This document shows positions 16,144-25,399 of a DNA stretch of 64,000 bases, piece after piece. The position numbers and the translations under genes are program-made. Position 1 is the first letter of the stretch. Each line of letters opens with the position of its first letter. The stretch is from Paraburkholderia kururiensis JCM 10599 = LMG 19447 (lineage in GTDB: Bacteria > Pseudomonadota > Gammaproteobacteria > Burkholderiales > Burkholderiaceae), in NCBI RefSeq assembly GCF_003986935.1, contig NZ_RJZE01000022.1:1-64000 (forward strand), written 5' to 3'. A model generated the notes under the pieces. It worked only from the letters and a program-made list of their open reading frames with translations. It made no database searches and had not been told where the DNA came from.

Positions 16144-16947
16144 TCACGGCGTACCCCCTGTGTTTACCCGAATACCGGAGGGCGCAACGCTGCGCTGTGC
16201 GGCCAAATCGGGCGAGGTCCGACCACTTTTGGCCCGTGCAACTTCGTCGGCCAGCCGGCCGCGCACGAAGTCGATGTGCCCCTGCATCGCGGTGCGCGCC
16301 TCCTCGGGCCGGCCCGCGCAGATCGCGTCGCAGAGCGTGCGATGCTGCTGCAGCAGCATCGCAGACGATTCGTCGCCCTGCTCGCGCAAGCCCGTGCCGT
16401 GAATCGTGATGTGCTCGCGCAGTACGCTCAGCACGCTCGTGTGCAGATGCAGGAACATCGCGTTGTGCGACGCGAGCGCGATGGCCTCGTGCAGCCGCGT
16501 GTCGGCGCTCGCCTCGGCCGCCTTGTCGTCCGTGGCGCGGCTGCGTTCGAGTGCGGCCAGTTCCGCGCGGATGCGCGCAATATCCTCCGGGCCCGCGCGC
16601 AGCGCCGCGAAATACGCGGTTGCGCCTTCCAGCACACGGCGAAACTCGAGAATGTCGTCGCGCAGCGCGGGATGATCGCCAATCAGCTGCCCCCACGGCG
16701 ACGCAACGCCCGTGCGCAACTGTTCGGTCACGAACACGCCGGTGCCGTGCCGGCTCTGTAGCAGCCCGCGCGCGGCAAGCCGCTGGATCGCTTCGCGCAC
16801 CGTGTTGCGCGACACGCCGTACTGCGCCGCGAGGTCCCGCTCGCCCGGCAGCCGTGCGCCCGCCGGCCAACTGCCGTTCAGCAGCGCCGTTTCCATGGTT
16901 CGCATCACCGCTTCCACGCGGCCGCGTGCATGCCCTGTTTCCGCCAT
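16144..16947 (-). CDS. lldR: FadR-type GntR regulator of lactate utilisation (LldR-like)
   Basis: The 267-residue protein has a winged HTH (about 8-75: LPGERDLAAQYGVSRNTVREAIQRL). An FCD ligand domain follows with metal/ligand residues in EFRRVLEGATAYFAA, DTRLHEAIALASHN and QHRTLCDAICAG. It is divergent from the lutACB-lldP locus, 141 bp away, with a TNGTNNNACNA-type operator between. LldR proteins of this family release DNA on binding lactate. The ATG at 16947 follows GAGGA. The assignment to lactate rests on the neighbourhood. Confidence 0.87.
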   Translation of the reverse strand: MAETGHARGRVEAVMRTMETALLNGSWPAGARLPGERDLAAQYGVSRNTVREAIQRLAARGLLQSRHGTGVFVTEQLRTGVASPWGQLIGDHPALRDDILEFRRVLEGATAYFAALRAGPEDIARIRAELAALERSRATDDKAAEASADTRLHEAIALASHNAMFLHLHTSVLSVLREHITIHGTGLREQGDESSAMLLQQHRTLCDAICAGRPEEARTAMQGHIDFVRGRLADEVARAKSGRTSPDLAAQRSVAPSGIRVNTGGTP

Positions 16948-16993
16948 CGTCCGGTCCTCGTCAAGGTCGCCATTGTGCCGCGATTTTGAGCAG

Positions 16994-17004
16994 TGGTCCA
17001 ACCA
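16994..17004. promoter_or_regulatory. FCD/LldR-type operator
   Basis: TGGTCCAACCA is a perfect 4-bp-arm inverted repeat with a 3-bp spacer. It fits the TNGTNNNACNA consensus known for FadR/LldR-type GntR regulators. It is midway between the regulator start (16947) and lutA (17089), so it can control both. Confidence 0.75.
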
Positions 17005-17088
17005 GTTTGTCCCAAATGGCGGAACAGAGAATGATGCGCCACAGTCCCCGCCGCCCCGCCGCGGCACGAAACCGGATATCAGCGACTC

Positions 17089-17868
17089 ATGAAGGAACGG
17101 CTCTACCCCGCCACCCCGCCCGCCGACGTCTATCTGTTCGGCACCTGCCTCGTCGATCTGTTCGTGCCCGAGGCCGGCGTCGACGCAGTGTGCCTGCTGG
17201 AACGCGAAGGCGTGACGGTTCACTTCCCGCGCAACCAGAGCTGCTGCGGACAGCCCGCGTATAGCAGCGGCTACCCGGACAAGGCGCGCGAAGTCGCGCG
17301 CGCGCAACTGGAACTGTTCGCGAACCCGTGGCCGGTCATCGTGCCGTCGGGTTCGTGCGCGGGCATGATGCGGCACCACTGGCCGCGTCTGTTCGAGAAC
17401 GACCCGCAGGCGGCGCTCGTGGGCGACCTGTCCGAACGCGTCTACGAACTGGGCGAATTCCTGCTGCGCGTGTTGAAGGTCGATTTCAGCGAAGCAGGCG
17501 CCGGCGCCGACGAGCGCGTCGTGCTGCACACCTCGTGCGCCGCGCGCCGCGAAATGGGCACGCGCGAGCACGGCGTCGAACTGGTCGATTCGCTGCCGGG
17601 CGTGACGCGCGTGGAGCACGAGCGCGAATCCGAATGCTGCGGCTTCGGCGGCACGTTCTCGCTGAAACATCCGGACATTTCCGGCGCGATGGTGGCAGAC
17701 AAGCTCGCATCCGCATGTGCGACCGGCTGCGAACGGCTGGTGTCCGCCGACTGCGGCTGCCTGCTGAACATCGGTCACGCGGCCGCGCACAAAAACGCGC
17801 CGTTGAAGGTGGAGCACCTCGCGTCGTTTCTCTGGCGTCGCACGCAACGCAAGGAGAACGCAGCATGA
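17089..17868 (+). CDS. lutA: lactate utilisation protein A, (Fe-S)-binding CCG-domain protein
   Basis: The 259-residue protein has two cysteine-rich CCG domains, with CCGQPAY near residue 53 and CCGFGGTF near residue 186, plus conserved Cys in GTCLVDLF, PSGSCAGMM and HTSCAARREM. It is the LutA/LldE (YkgE) subunit of the iron-sulphur L-lactate dehydrogenase, which converts lactate to pyruvate on the cytoplasmic side. Its TGA overlaps the ATG of lutC as ATGA. The ATG at 17089 is the first of the operon, downstream of the operator. Confidence 0.93.
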   Translation: MKERLYPATPPADVYLFGTCLVDLFVPEAGVDAVCLLEREGVTVHFPRNQSCCGQPAYSSGYPDKAREVARAQLELFANPWPVIVPSGSCAGMMRHHWPRLFENDPQAALVGDLSERVYELGEFLLRVLKVDFSEAGAGADERVVLHTSCAARREMGTREHGVELVDSLPGVTRVEHERESECCGFGGTFSLKHPDISGAMVADKLASACATGCERLVSADCGCLLNIGHAAAHKNAPLKVEHLASFLWRRTQRKENAA

Positions 17869-18629
17869 GCCGCGCTCCCGCGACGTTGCACGACGTGTCC
17901 GCGCGGCCGAATGCGGCCGGCGAATCGAACCGCGCCCGCGCACGCATTCTCGACCGGCTGCGCGCGAGCGCACCTGCCTCGGCGGCATCGACCGCCGGCT
18001 CGATCGATAGTCGCATCGACGCGCATTACGCGACCCGTCGCCCGGGTGCTGACGATGCTGACGATTCCCAGCCAGCCCGCCTCGACCGTTTCCAGCAGAT
18101 GCTCGAAGCCTCGCACGCCGACGTATTCCGGGCGAGCGCCGACACCTGGGCCGCCGAACTCGCGCGCCGGCTCGCGGCGGCGGGCGTGCGGCGCGTGCTG
18201 ATCGACCCGAGCCGCGCGGAAGGCGTCGCGCTTGTGCGCGCGCTGCCCGACAGCGTCGCGGCGCAGTCGTACGCGCGGCCCATCGAAGCCTGGAAGGACG
18301 AACTCTTCGAAACCATCGACGCGGGCTTCACCGTCGTGCGCTCCGGCATCGCGGCCACGGGCACACTGATCGTCGAACCGGACGCCGGCTCGCCGCGCAC
18401 CGTGTCGCTCGTGCCGCCGCTGCACGTCGCGCTGATTCACGCCAACACGCTGCACCTCGACCTGCATGCGGCCGTGGCTACCGAACGCTGGCGCGACGGC
18501 ATGCCGACCAATCTGGTGATGATCTCGGGGCCGTCGAAGACCTCGGACATCCAGCAGACCCTCGCCTACGGTGCACACGGCCCGCGTGCGCTGTGGGTCG
18601 TCATCGTGACCGACGAGGCCGCCGCATGA
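17865..18629 (+). CDS. lutC: lactate utilisation protein C (LUD domain)
   Basis: The 254-residue product has a LUD (lactate utilisation) domain in its C-terminal two thirds, with GIAATGTLIVEPDAG, LVPPLHVALIHANTLHLDL and the closing MISGPSKTSDIQQTLAYGAHGPRALWVVIV. It is the non-cluster subunit of the LutABC complex. ATGA overlaps link it to lutA upstream and to lutB downstream (18626-18629), so the three are translationally coupled. The A-C-B gene order differs from the A-B-C of Bacillus. Confidence 0.92.
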   Translation: MSRAPATLHDVSARPNAAGESNRARARILDRLRASAPASAASTAGSIDSRIDAHYATRRPGADDADDSQPARLDRFQQMLEASHADVFRASADTWAAELARRLAAAGVRRVLIDPSRAEGVALVRALPDSVAAQSYARPIEAWKDELFETIDAGFTVVRSGIAATGTLIVEPDAGSPRTVSLVPPLHVALIHANTLHLDLHAAVATERWRDGMPTNLVMISGPSKTSDIQQTLAYGAHGPRALWVVIVTDEAAA

Positions 18630-20080
18630 GCACCACCCACGAAAGCCCGCTGCATTTCGTGCCGAGCGCCGACTTCCGCGCGCGCGCCCGCGCCGCGCTC
18701 GACGACCCGCAGTTGCGCAAGAGCTTTCGCGGCGCGATGGACTTCCTGCAGAGCAAGCGGCGCGCGCAGTTCCCCGAGGCCGACGAACTCGAACACCTGC
18801 GCGACCTCGGCGAGGCCGTACGCCAGCACGCACTTGCGCGCTTGCCCGAACTGCTGGAACAGCTCGAAACAAAGCTGCGTGCCAACGGCGTGCAGGTGCA
18901 CTGGGCCGAGACCGCGGACGACGCCAACGCCATCGTCCACGCGATCGCGCAGCGGCACGGGGCGAAGCGCATCGTCAAAGGCAAGTCGATGGCGAGCGAG
19001 GAAATCGAACTCAACCATTACCTCGCCGAACGCGGCATCGATTGCATCGAGTCGGACATGGGCGAATACATCGTCCAGATGGCGGGCGAAAAGCCCTCGC
19101 ACATCGTGATGCCGGCCATCCACAAGACGAAGAGCGACATCGCGCATCTGTTCGAAGAGCACATTCCGGACACGCCCTACACGGAAGACGTGGACGCCTT
19201 GATCCAGACGGGCCGGCGCGCGCTGCGTCGCGCGTTCGTGGACGCGGACATCGGCCTCTCAGGCGTGAACTTCGCGGCCGCCGACACCGGCACGCTGTGG
19301 CTCGTGGAAAACGAGGGCAACGGCCGCCTCTCGACCACCGTGCCTGACGTGCACATCGCCATCATGGGTATGGAGAAGGTGGTCGCGAAGCTCGAACACA
19401 TCGTGCCGCTGTCGAGCCTGCTCACGCGCTCAGCAACAGGCCAGCCGATCACGACGTACTTCAACCTCATCAGCAGCCCGCGCCGCGAGGGCGAACTCGA
19501 CGGCCCGCGCGAGGTGCACGTCGTGCTGCTCGACAACGGACGCAGCCAGGCCTACGCGGACGAAGAGTTGCGCACAACGCTGCAGTGCATCCGCTGCGGC
19601 GCGTGCATGAACCATTGCCCGGTCTATACGCGCATCGGTGGCCACGCGTATGGCACGACCTATCCCGGGCCGATCGGAAAAATCATTTCCCCGCACCTGC
19701 TCGGCCTCGACGCCACCGCCGACCTGCCCACCGCGTCGACCCTGTGCGGCGCATGCGGCGAGGTGTGCCCGGTGCGCATTCCGATTCCGCAACTGCTCGT
19801 GCGCCTGCGCACTGAGTCGAACCGCGCGCCGGATGAGGCGGTGGCGCATCCGCTGCGCGGTCAGGGCGCCCGTCACAGTCGCGGCGAAGAATTTGTATGG
19901 CGCTTCTGGAGCGGCGCGTTCGCGCATCCGCGCGCGTTTCGTGTGCTGCGCTGGGCGGCGACGCGTCTGCGCGCATTCGCGCCCTCGCAGCAGATGGGCT
20001 GGACTCGCCATCGCACACCGCTCACACCCGCGCCGCGCAGCCTGCATGACTTACTGCGCGAACGCGGCCAACCGGAGTAG
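18626..20080 (+). CDS. lutB: lactate utilisation protein B, 4Fe-4S ferredoxin-type
   Basis: The 484-residue subunit has an N-terminal LUD domain (VKGKSMASEEIELN, ADTGTLWLVENEGNGR). Two 4Fe-4S cluster motifs follow: CIRCGACMNHCPVY and CGACGEVCPV. A C-terminal helical part with WKxx-type residues ends LHDLLRERGQPE. It carries electrons within the LutABC lactate dehydrogenase. The start at 18626 overlaps lutC. A 155-bp gap with its own ribosome site separates it from lldP. Confidence 0.94.
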   Translation: MSTTHESPLHFVPSADFRARARAALDDPQLRKSFRGAMDFLQSKRRAQFPEADELEHLRDLGEAVRQHALARLPELLEQLETKLRANGVQVHWAETADDANAIVHAIAQRHGAKRIVKGKSMASEEIELNHYLAERGIDCIESDMGEYIVQMAGEKPSHIVMPAIHKTKSDIAHLFEEHIPDTPYTEDVDALIQTGRRALRRAFVDADIGLSGVNFAAADTGTLWLVENEGNGRLSTTVPDVHIAIMGMEKVVAKLEHIVPLSSLLTRSATGQPITTYFNLISSPRREGELDGPREVHVVLLDNGRSQAYADEELRTTLQCIRCGACMNHCPVYTRIGGHAYGTTYPGPIGKIISPHLLGLDATADLPTASTLCGACGEVCPVRIPIPQLLVRLRTESNRAPDEAVAHPLRGQGARHSRGEEFVWRFWSGAFAHPRAFRVLRWAATRLRAFAPSQQMGWTRHRTPLTPAPRSLHDLLRERGQPE

Positions 20081-20235
20081 CAGACACCTGATCCATGTGC
20101 GGCTCGCGCACCCCGTCGATCGCGACGGACGTGCGCGGGCCGCCTGCTTCACGCGAGCCGCCGGAGAACGCGGCGCGTCATCCACGATTTCCACGATCCC
20201 ACGATTTCTGAACCATCCCTTCGGGAGGAGACCCT

Positions 20236-21957
20236 GTGCAACCCTGGACCCAGAGCTACACCCCATCAGGCAGCCTGTGGCTGTCCGCCGCCATTGCGGC
20301 GATTCCCATCCTGTTCTTCTTCATCGCGCTCGCGGGACTGCGGCTGAAAGGCCACGTCGCGGCCGCGATCACGCTGCTGCTCGCGCTCGCCGTTGCGATC
20401 TTCGAGTACGGCATGCCGGTGAAAATGGCGCTCGCATCGGCAGGCTTCGGCTTTGCATACGGCCTGTGGCCCATCGCGTGGATCATCGTGACCGCGGTGT
20501 TCCTGTACAAGATCGTCGTGAAGACGGGCCAGTTCGACATCATCCGCGCGTCGGTGCTCTCGATCACCGACGACCAGCGGCTGCAACTGCTGCTGATCGG
20601 CTTCTCGTTCGGCGCGTTCCTGGAAGGCGCAGCGGGTTTTGGCGCACCGGTCGCCATCACGTCCGCGCTGCTGGTCGGCCTCGGCTTCGAGCCGCTGTAT
20701 GCCGCGGGCCTGTGCCTGATCGCGAACACCGCGCCGGTGGCGTTCGGCGCGATGGGCATTCCGATCATCGTGGCGGGCCAGGTGACGGGCATCGATCCGT
20801 TCCTGATCGGCGCGATGGCGGGCCGTCAACTGCCGCTGCTCTCGGTGTTCGTACCGTTCTGGCTCGTGTTCATCATGGACGGCAAGCGCGGCGTCAAGGA
20901 AACGTGGCCCGCGGCGCTCGTCGCGGGCGGCAGCTTCGCCGTCACGCAGTACTTCACGTCGAACCACATCGGGCCCGAGTTGCCGGACATCACGTCGTCG
21001 CTCGTCAGTCTCGTCGCGCTCGCCTCGTTCCTGAAGGTGTGGCAGCCGTGCCGCGCGGGCGCTGCGGCGGCTTCGTCCCTCGGCATGAGCGGCGGCGCCG
21101 CGGCGCTGGGTGGTGGCTTCGGTGGTGATGCGTCCGCTGGTGCCTCATTCGGCACCGGCTCGCGTAAGGCGTCGCCGTACTCGGCCGCGCAGACCGTGCG
21201 CGCATGGGCGCCGTTCCTGCTGCTGACCGCGATCGTCACCGTCTGGAGCACGAAGACGTTCAAGGCGCTGTTCGCCGCGAAGGGCGCGCTCGCCGGAACC
21301 ATCCTGAGCATTCACGTGCCCGCGCTCGACAAGCTCGTGATCCGCACCGCGCCCATCGTCTCGTCGGCCAAGCCCTTCGACGCCGTGTTCAAGCTCGACC
21401 TGATCTCGGCAACCGGCACGGCGATCCTGCTGACAGCGCTCATCTCCATCGTTCTGCTGCGCATGAAGCCTCGCGCCGCCGTCGCCACGTTCTTCGCGAC
21501 CGTGGGCGAACTGCGCCGCCCGGTGCTGTCGATCGGCCTCGTGCTCGCCTTCGCGTTCGTCGCGAACTATTCGGGCATCTCGTCGACGCTCGCCCTCGCC
21601 CTCGCCGCAACGGGCGCCGCGTTCCCGTTCTTCTCGCCGTTCCTCGGCTGGCTCGGCGTATTCCTGACCGGCTCGGACACCTCGTCGAATGCGCTCTTCG
21701 CGTCGTTGCAGAACACGACTGCCCATCAGATCGGCGTATCGAACACGCTGCTGGTCGCAGCGAATACGTCGGGCGGCGTGAGCGGCAAGATGATCTCGCC
21801 GCAGTCCATCGCGGTGGCCTGCGCCGCAACGGGTCTCGTCGGCAAGGAAGCGTCGCTGTTCCGGTTCACCGTGCGGCACAGCCTGTTCTTTGCGGCAATC
21901 GTAGGTGTCATCACGCTGCTGCAGGCTTATGTGCTGACGGGGATGATTCCGCACTGA
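20236..21957 (+). CDS. lldP: L-lactate permease
   Basis: The 573-residue membrane protein has 12 or more membrane segments, with the LctP-family blocks GFSFGAFLEGAAGFGAPVAIT, ANTAPVAFGAMGIPI and TGSDTSSNALFASLQ near the C-terminus. It imports lactate (and often glycolate) with protons and completes the lactate locus. The start is GTG at 20236 behind GGGAGGAG. A Gly/Ala/Ser-rich loop at about residues 274-320 is longer and more repetitive than I expect for the family. The stop is followed by a terminator. Confidence 0.95.
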   Translation: MQPWTQSYTPSGSLWLSAAIAAIPILFFFIALAGLRLKGHVAAAITLLLALAVAIFEYGMPVKMALASAGFGFAYGLWPIAWIIVTAVFLYKIVVKTGQFDIIRASVLSITDDQRLQLLLIGFSFGAFLEGAAGFGAPVAITSALLVGLGFEPLYAAGLCLIANTAPVAFGAMGIPIIVAGQVTGIDPFLIGAMAGRQLPLLSVFVPFWLVFIMDGKRGVKETWPAALVAGGSFAVTQYFTSNHIGPELPDITSSLVSLVALASFLKVWQPCRAGAAAASSLGMSGGAAALGGGFGGDASAGASFGTGSRKASPYSAAQTVRAWAPFLLLTAIVTVWSTKTFKALFAAKGALAGTILSIHVPALDKLVIRTAPIVSSAKPFDAVFKLDLISATGTAILLTALISIVLLRMKPRAAVATFFATVGELRRPVLSIGLVLAFAFVANYSGISSTLALALAATGAAFPFFSPFLGWLGVFLTGSDTSSNALFASLQNTTAHQIGVSNTLLVAANTSGGVSGKMISPQSIAVACAATGLVGKEASLFRFTVRHSLFFAAIVGVITLLQAYVLTGMIPH

Positions 21958-22074
21958 CGGTCTTGTCGGGTGTCTGCCTGGACACCGGCGGTGGCCGCCT
22001 CCGGGTTGGCCGCCTCCAGGTCGGTCGCCCCGATGCGGCCACCTGGACACGGCCTTCGGAGCAGCGGAAAACGA

Positions 22075-22114
22075 ACGAGGCCCGGTGCCACACGCCACCG
22101 GACCTCGTCCTTTT
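22075..22114. terminator. intrinsic terminator between lldP and mntH
   Basis: ACGAGGcCCGGTG (22075-22087) pairs with CACCGGaCCTCGT (22096-22108), with a single internal mismatch, and is followed by CCTTTTG. It lies between convergent lldP and mntH and can serve lldP. Confidence 0.75.
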
Positions 22115-22142
22115 GAAGCTTTGAAGCGGACCCGTCGCCGCG

Positions 22143-23456
22143 CTACCCCGCCACGCCGGCAATCAGCATCAGGTTCGTCCCCGTAATGACCGCAAAGAGC
22201 ACCCACGCGGCAATCTGCGTGGGCAGACCGATTGCGTGATCCTTCATCACGGCGCGGTCGCTCACGGAGCGAATGAGCGGCCACATCGCGAAAGGCAATT
22301 GCAGACTGAGCAGCACCTGGCTCCAGACCAGCAACTGTCCGACCGCCCCGTCCCCCAGCCACAGCACGCCGATCAGCGCCGGCACGAGCGCAAGACCGCG
22401 GGTGATCAGACGACGCTGGTAGCACGGAATCTTCACGTGCATGAAGCCGTCCATGATGACCTGGCCCGCGATGGTGCCCGTGAGCGTCGAACTCTGACCC
22501 GAGGCAAGCAACGCGAGGCCGAACAGCAATGCCGCGCCGCCGCCCACGATCGGCGTAATGAGCTTGTAGGCCTGCTCGATGTCGTTCACGCCGGTCTGGC
22601 CCGTGGCATGAAACGCGGCGCCCGCGAGTATCAGGATGGCCGCGTTCACGAGCATTGCGACCAGCAGCGACACCCACGTATCGACGCGCACCAGCGCGAG
22701 CGTCTCATGCACGTCGCCGCGCACGCCGCCCACTACACGCCGCGTCTGCACCACCGACGAATGCAGATAAAGGTTGTGCGGCATGATCGTGGCGCCCACG
22801 ATGCCGAGCGCGAGCACGATGGCGTCTTTCCTGTCGTGCGGGGGCGCGCCCGGAACGAGGCCGCGCGCGACCGCGTGCCAGTCAGGCGGCACCATGGCGA
22901 GCTGGGCGACGAAGCAGAACATCATGGTGCCGATCAACGCGAGCACAATCGCTTCCACCTGCCGAAAGCCTTTGCCCTGCAAGCCGAGCACGATCATCGT
23001 ATCGAGCGCGGTCAGCACGATGCCCCACGCGACGGGCACGCCCAGCAGCAGCTTGAAGGCCAGCGCGCAGCCGAGCACTTCCGCGATGTCGCACGCGATG
23101 ATCGAAATTTCCGCCGTGATCCATTGCAGGACTTTGCCGAACGGGCCATAGCGGGTGTAGCTGGCCTGCGCGAGGTCCATGCCCGAGGCGAGACCCAGGC
23201 GCGCGGCGAGCATCTGCAAGAAGATGGCGGCGAGACTCGACATCGCGACGACCCACAGCAACGCGTAGCCGAATTTCGAGCCCGCTTCGATATCCGTCGC
23301 CCAGTTGCCGGGGTCCATGTAGCCGATCGCGACCAGAAACCCCGGGCCAGCGAAGCGGCGAAGCTTGGTCCAGCGGGAAACGCCCGCGTCGATGACGATG
23401 CTGCCCTTCACTTCGGAAGGACAGAACGGGGCCGTGGGGATGGTCGGAAGCCGCAT
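22143..23456 (-). CDS. mntH: Nramp-family divalent metal (Mn2+/H+) transporter
   Basis: The 437-residue protein has about 11 membrane helices. The metal-binding DPGN of helix 1 is in GYMDPGNWATDI, and the MPHN of helix 6 is in GATIMPHNLYLHSS. These are the defining motifs of Nramp/MntH Mn2+ importers. The ATG at 23456 gives a short cytoplasmic N-terminus that includes the conserved FAGPGFLVAIGYMDP; an upstream extension would be unlike the family. No clear MntR or Fur box is visible. The gene is divergent from the aldehyde dehydrogenase. Confidence 0.94.
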   Translation of the reverse strand: MRLPTIPTAPFCPSEVKGSIVIDAGVSRWTKLRRFAGPGFLVAIGYMDPGNWATDIEAGSKFGYALLWVVAMSSLAAIFLQMLAARLGLASGMDLAQASYTRYGPFGKVLQWITAEISIIACDIAEVLGCALAFKLLLGVPVAWGIVLTALDTMIVLGLQGKGFRQVEAIVLALIGTMMFCFVAQLAMVPPDWHAVARGLVPGAPPHDRKDAIVLALGIVGATIMPHNLYLHSSVVQTRRVVGGVRGDVHETLALVRVDTWVSLLVAMLVNAAILILAGAAFHATGQTGVNDIEQAYKLITPIVGGGAALLFGLALLASGQSSTLTGTIAGQVIMDGFMHVKIPCYQRRLITRGLALVPALIGVLWLGDGAVGQLLVWSQVLLSLQLPFAMWPLIRSVSDRAVMKDHAIGLPTQIAAWVLFAVITGTNLMLIAGVAG

Positions 23457-23708
23457 GCGTGGTGGGACGTGGGAGTCGATGGCCGTAGCCGTGGAAGTGC
23501 GGCCACATTGTACGCAGGGTCGGGACAGCGAGCCTGGGTAGGCGCCTTGTGGCCCTTTCGCCCTTCCTGCCGAAACTCCGGATTTATGCGAAAGTGCGTG
23601 TTTGCCCGCCGGCTGCCGGCCCGGTGTCCCGAACACCCCGGCAAGCAGGCGCTCTGCAGGTCCCGGCGCGCCGGGCGGTTTATCTGAACGAAGAACGGGA
23701 GATACGGT

Positions 23709-25154
23709 ATGGCGGTTTCAGGCTACGCGGATACGCAACTACTGATCAACGGCGAGTGGTGCGACGCCGAAAGCGGCAAGACGATCGACGTGGTGAATCC
23801 GGCAACGGGCAAGGTCATCGGCACGGTGGCCCACGCCGGCATTGCGGATCTGGATCGTGCGCTCGCGGCCGCGCAACGCGGCTTCGAAGTGTGGCGCAAC
23901 GTGCCCGCCCACGAGCGCGCGGCCACCATGCGCAAGGCAGCCGCGCTCGTGCGCGAACGTGCCGACACCATCGCGCGCCTCATGACCCAGGAGCAGGGCA
24001 AGCCGGTTGTCGAGGCGCGTATCGAAGTGATGTCCGCGGCGGACATCATCGAATGGTTCGCGGACGAAGGCCGCCGCGCCTACGGCCGCATCGTGCCGCC
24101 GCGCAATCTTTCGGTGCAGCAGATGGTCGTGAAGGAGCCGGTGGGCCCGGTCGCCGCGTTCACGCCGTGGAATTTCCCGGTCAATCAGGTCGTGCGCAAG
24201 CTGTGCGCCGCGCTCGCCACCGGTTGCTCGTTCCTCGTGAAGGCGCCCGAAGAAACCCCGGCGTCGCCCGCCCAACTGCTGCGCGCGTTCGTCGATGCGG
24301 GCGTGCCCGCCGGCGTGGTGGGCCTCGTGTTCGGCAGCCCCGCTGAAATCTCGGCTTATCTGATTCCGCATCCGGTCATCCGCAAAGTGACCTTCACGGG
24401 CTCCACGCCCGTGGGCAAGCAGCTCGCCGCGCTCGCGGGCCAGCACATGAAGCGCGCCACGATGGAACTGGGCGGTCACGCGCCCGTCATCGTCGCGGAA
24501 GACGCGGACATCGAACTGGCAGTCAAGGCAGCGGGCGGCGCGAAGTTCCGCAACGCGGGCCAGGTCTGCATTTCGCCCACGCGCTTTCTCGTGCACAACA
24601 GCGTGCGTGAAGAGTTCGCGCGGGCGCTCGTCAAGCATGCGGAAGGTCTGAAAGTGGGGGACGGCCTTGCCGACGGCACGCAGCTCGGGCCGCTCGCGAA
24701 CGCGCGCCGCCTCACGGCGATGGCGAAGGTCGTGGAAGACGCACGCGCGACAGGCGCCACCGTTGCGACGGGCGGCGAGCGTCTTGCGGGCGACGGCAAC
24801 TTCTTCGCGCCCACGGTGCTGACCGACGTGCCGCTCACGGCCGACGTCTTCAACAACGAACCGTTCGGCCCCATCGCGGCGATTCGCGGCGTGGATTCGC
24901 TCGAAGAGGCCATCGCCGAAGCGAACCGCCTGCCGTACGGCCTCGCGGGCTACGCGTTCACGCGCTCGTTCCGCAACGTGCATCTGCTCACGCAGCGGCT
25001 TGAAGTGGGCATGCTGTGGATCAACCAGCCCGCCACGCCGTGGCCGGAGATGCCGTTCGGCGGCGTGAAGGACTCGGGCTATGGCTCGGAAGGCGGCCCG
25101 GAAGCGTTGGAGCCGTATCTCGTGACGAAGTCGGTGACGGTGGCTGCAGTCTGA
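23709..25154 (+). CDS. NAD(P)-dependent succinate-semialdehyde dehydrogenase (ALDH superfamily)
   Basis: The 481-residue protein is a full-length aldehyde dehydrogenase: NFPVNQVVRKLCAALATGC for cofactor binding, FTGSTPVGKQ, catalytic Glu in TMELGGHAPVIV and catalytic Cys in RNAGQVCISPTRF. The end, WPEMPFGGVKDSGYGSEGG, matches the GabD-type subfamily, which oxidises succinate semialdehyde to succinate. No GABA transaminase is nearby, so the natural substrate is inferred. It stands alone and ends at a strong terminator. Confidence 0.9.
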   Translation: MAVSGYADTQLLINGEWCDAESGKTIDVVNPATGKVIGTVAHAGIADLDRALAAAQRGFEVWRNVPAHERAATMRKAAALVRERADTIARLMTQEQGKPVVEARIEVMSAADIIEWFADEGRRAYGRIVPPRNLSVQQMVVKEPVGPVAAFTPWNFPVNQVVRKLCAALATGCSFLVKAPEETPASPAQLLRAFVDAGVPAGVVGLVFGSPAEISAYLIPHPVIRKVTFTGSTPVGKQLAALAGQHMKRATMELGGHAPVIVAEDADIELAVKAAGGAKFRNAGQVCISPTRFLVHNSVREEFARALVKHAEGLKVGDGLADGTQLGPLANARRLTAMAKVVEDARATGATVATGGERLAGDGNFFAPTVLTDVPLTADVFNNEPFGPIAAIRGVDSLEEAIAEANRLPYGLAGYAFTRSFRNVHLLTQRLEVGMLWINQPATPWPEMPFGGVKDSGYGSEGGPEALEPYLVTKSVTVAAV

Positions 25155-25181
25155 CGCCTGCGGCTTTGCCGATGTGAATAC

Positions 25182-25223
25182 GCGATGACACGCCGCTCCA
25201 CTTCGGGGCGGCCATGTCATCGC
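25182..25223. repeat. long imperfect hairpin downstream of the aldehyde dehydrogenase
   Basis: GCGATGACA (25182-25190) pairs perfectly with TGTCATCGC (25215-25223). Inside it GCCGCTCC pairs with GGGGCGGC through one G-U. The result is a nearly continuous stem of about 17 pairs capped by a small loop. There is no T-run directly after it. Confidence 0.75.
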
Positions 25224-25239
25224 ATGTCACGAACACCGC

Positions 25240-25273
25240 GCGCCGCGAACAAAAACGCGGCGCTTTTCTTTTG
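25240..25273 (+). terminator. intrinsic terminator of the aldehyde dehydrogenase gene
   Basis: GCGCCGCG (25240-25247) pairs perfectly with CGCGGCGC (25256-25263) around an A-rich loop, followed by TTTTCTTTTG. It lies 85 bp after the stop, right after another long hairpin. Confidence 0.9.
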
Positions 25274-25399
25274 TCCTCCCGTTCTTTCCCCGTTGCACGT
25301 TTGCCTCGACGAGGCGCGCAATCGCGAGCCGCAGCGCACGGTCGGCAAGCGATAAGATCGAACCTGCCCTCCACTGCCGCCCGCCCACTCCGTCTGCCT

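Noticed and set aside
16144..17988. 614-codon frame that would extend the LldR-like regulator far upstream
   Set aside because: The extension runs antisense to lutA and lutC and is Arg/Ala/His-rich. The ATG at 16947 has a ribosome site and begins the family's normal N-terminus.
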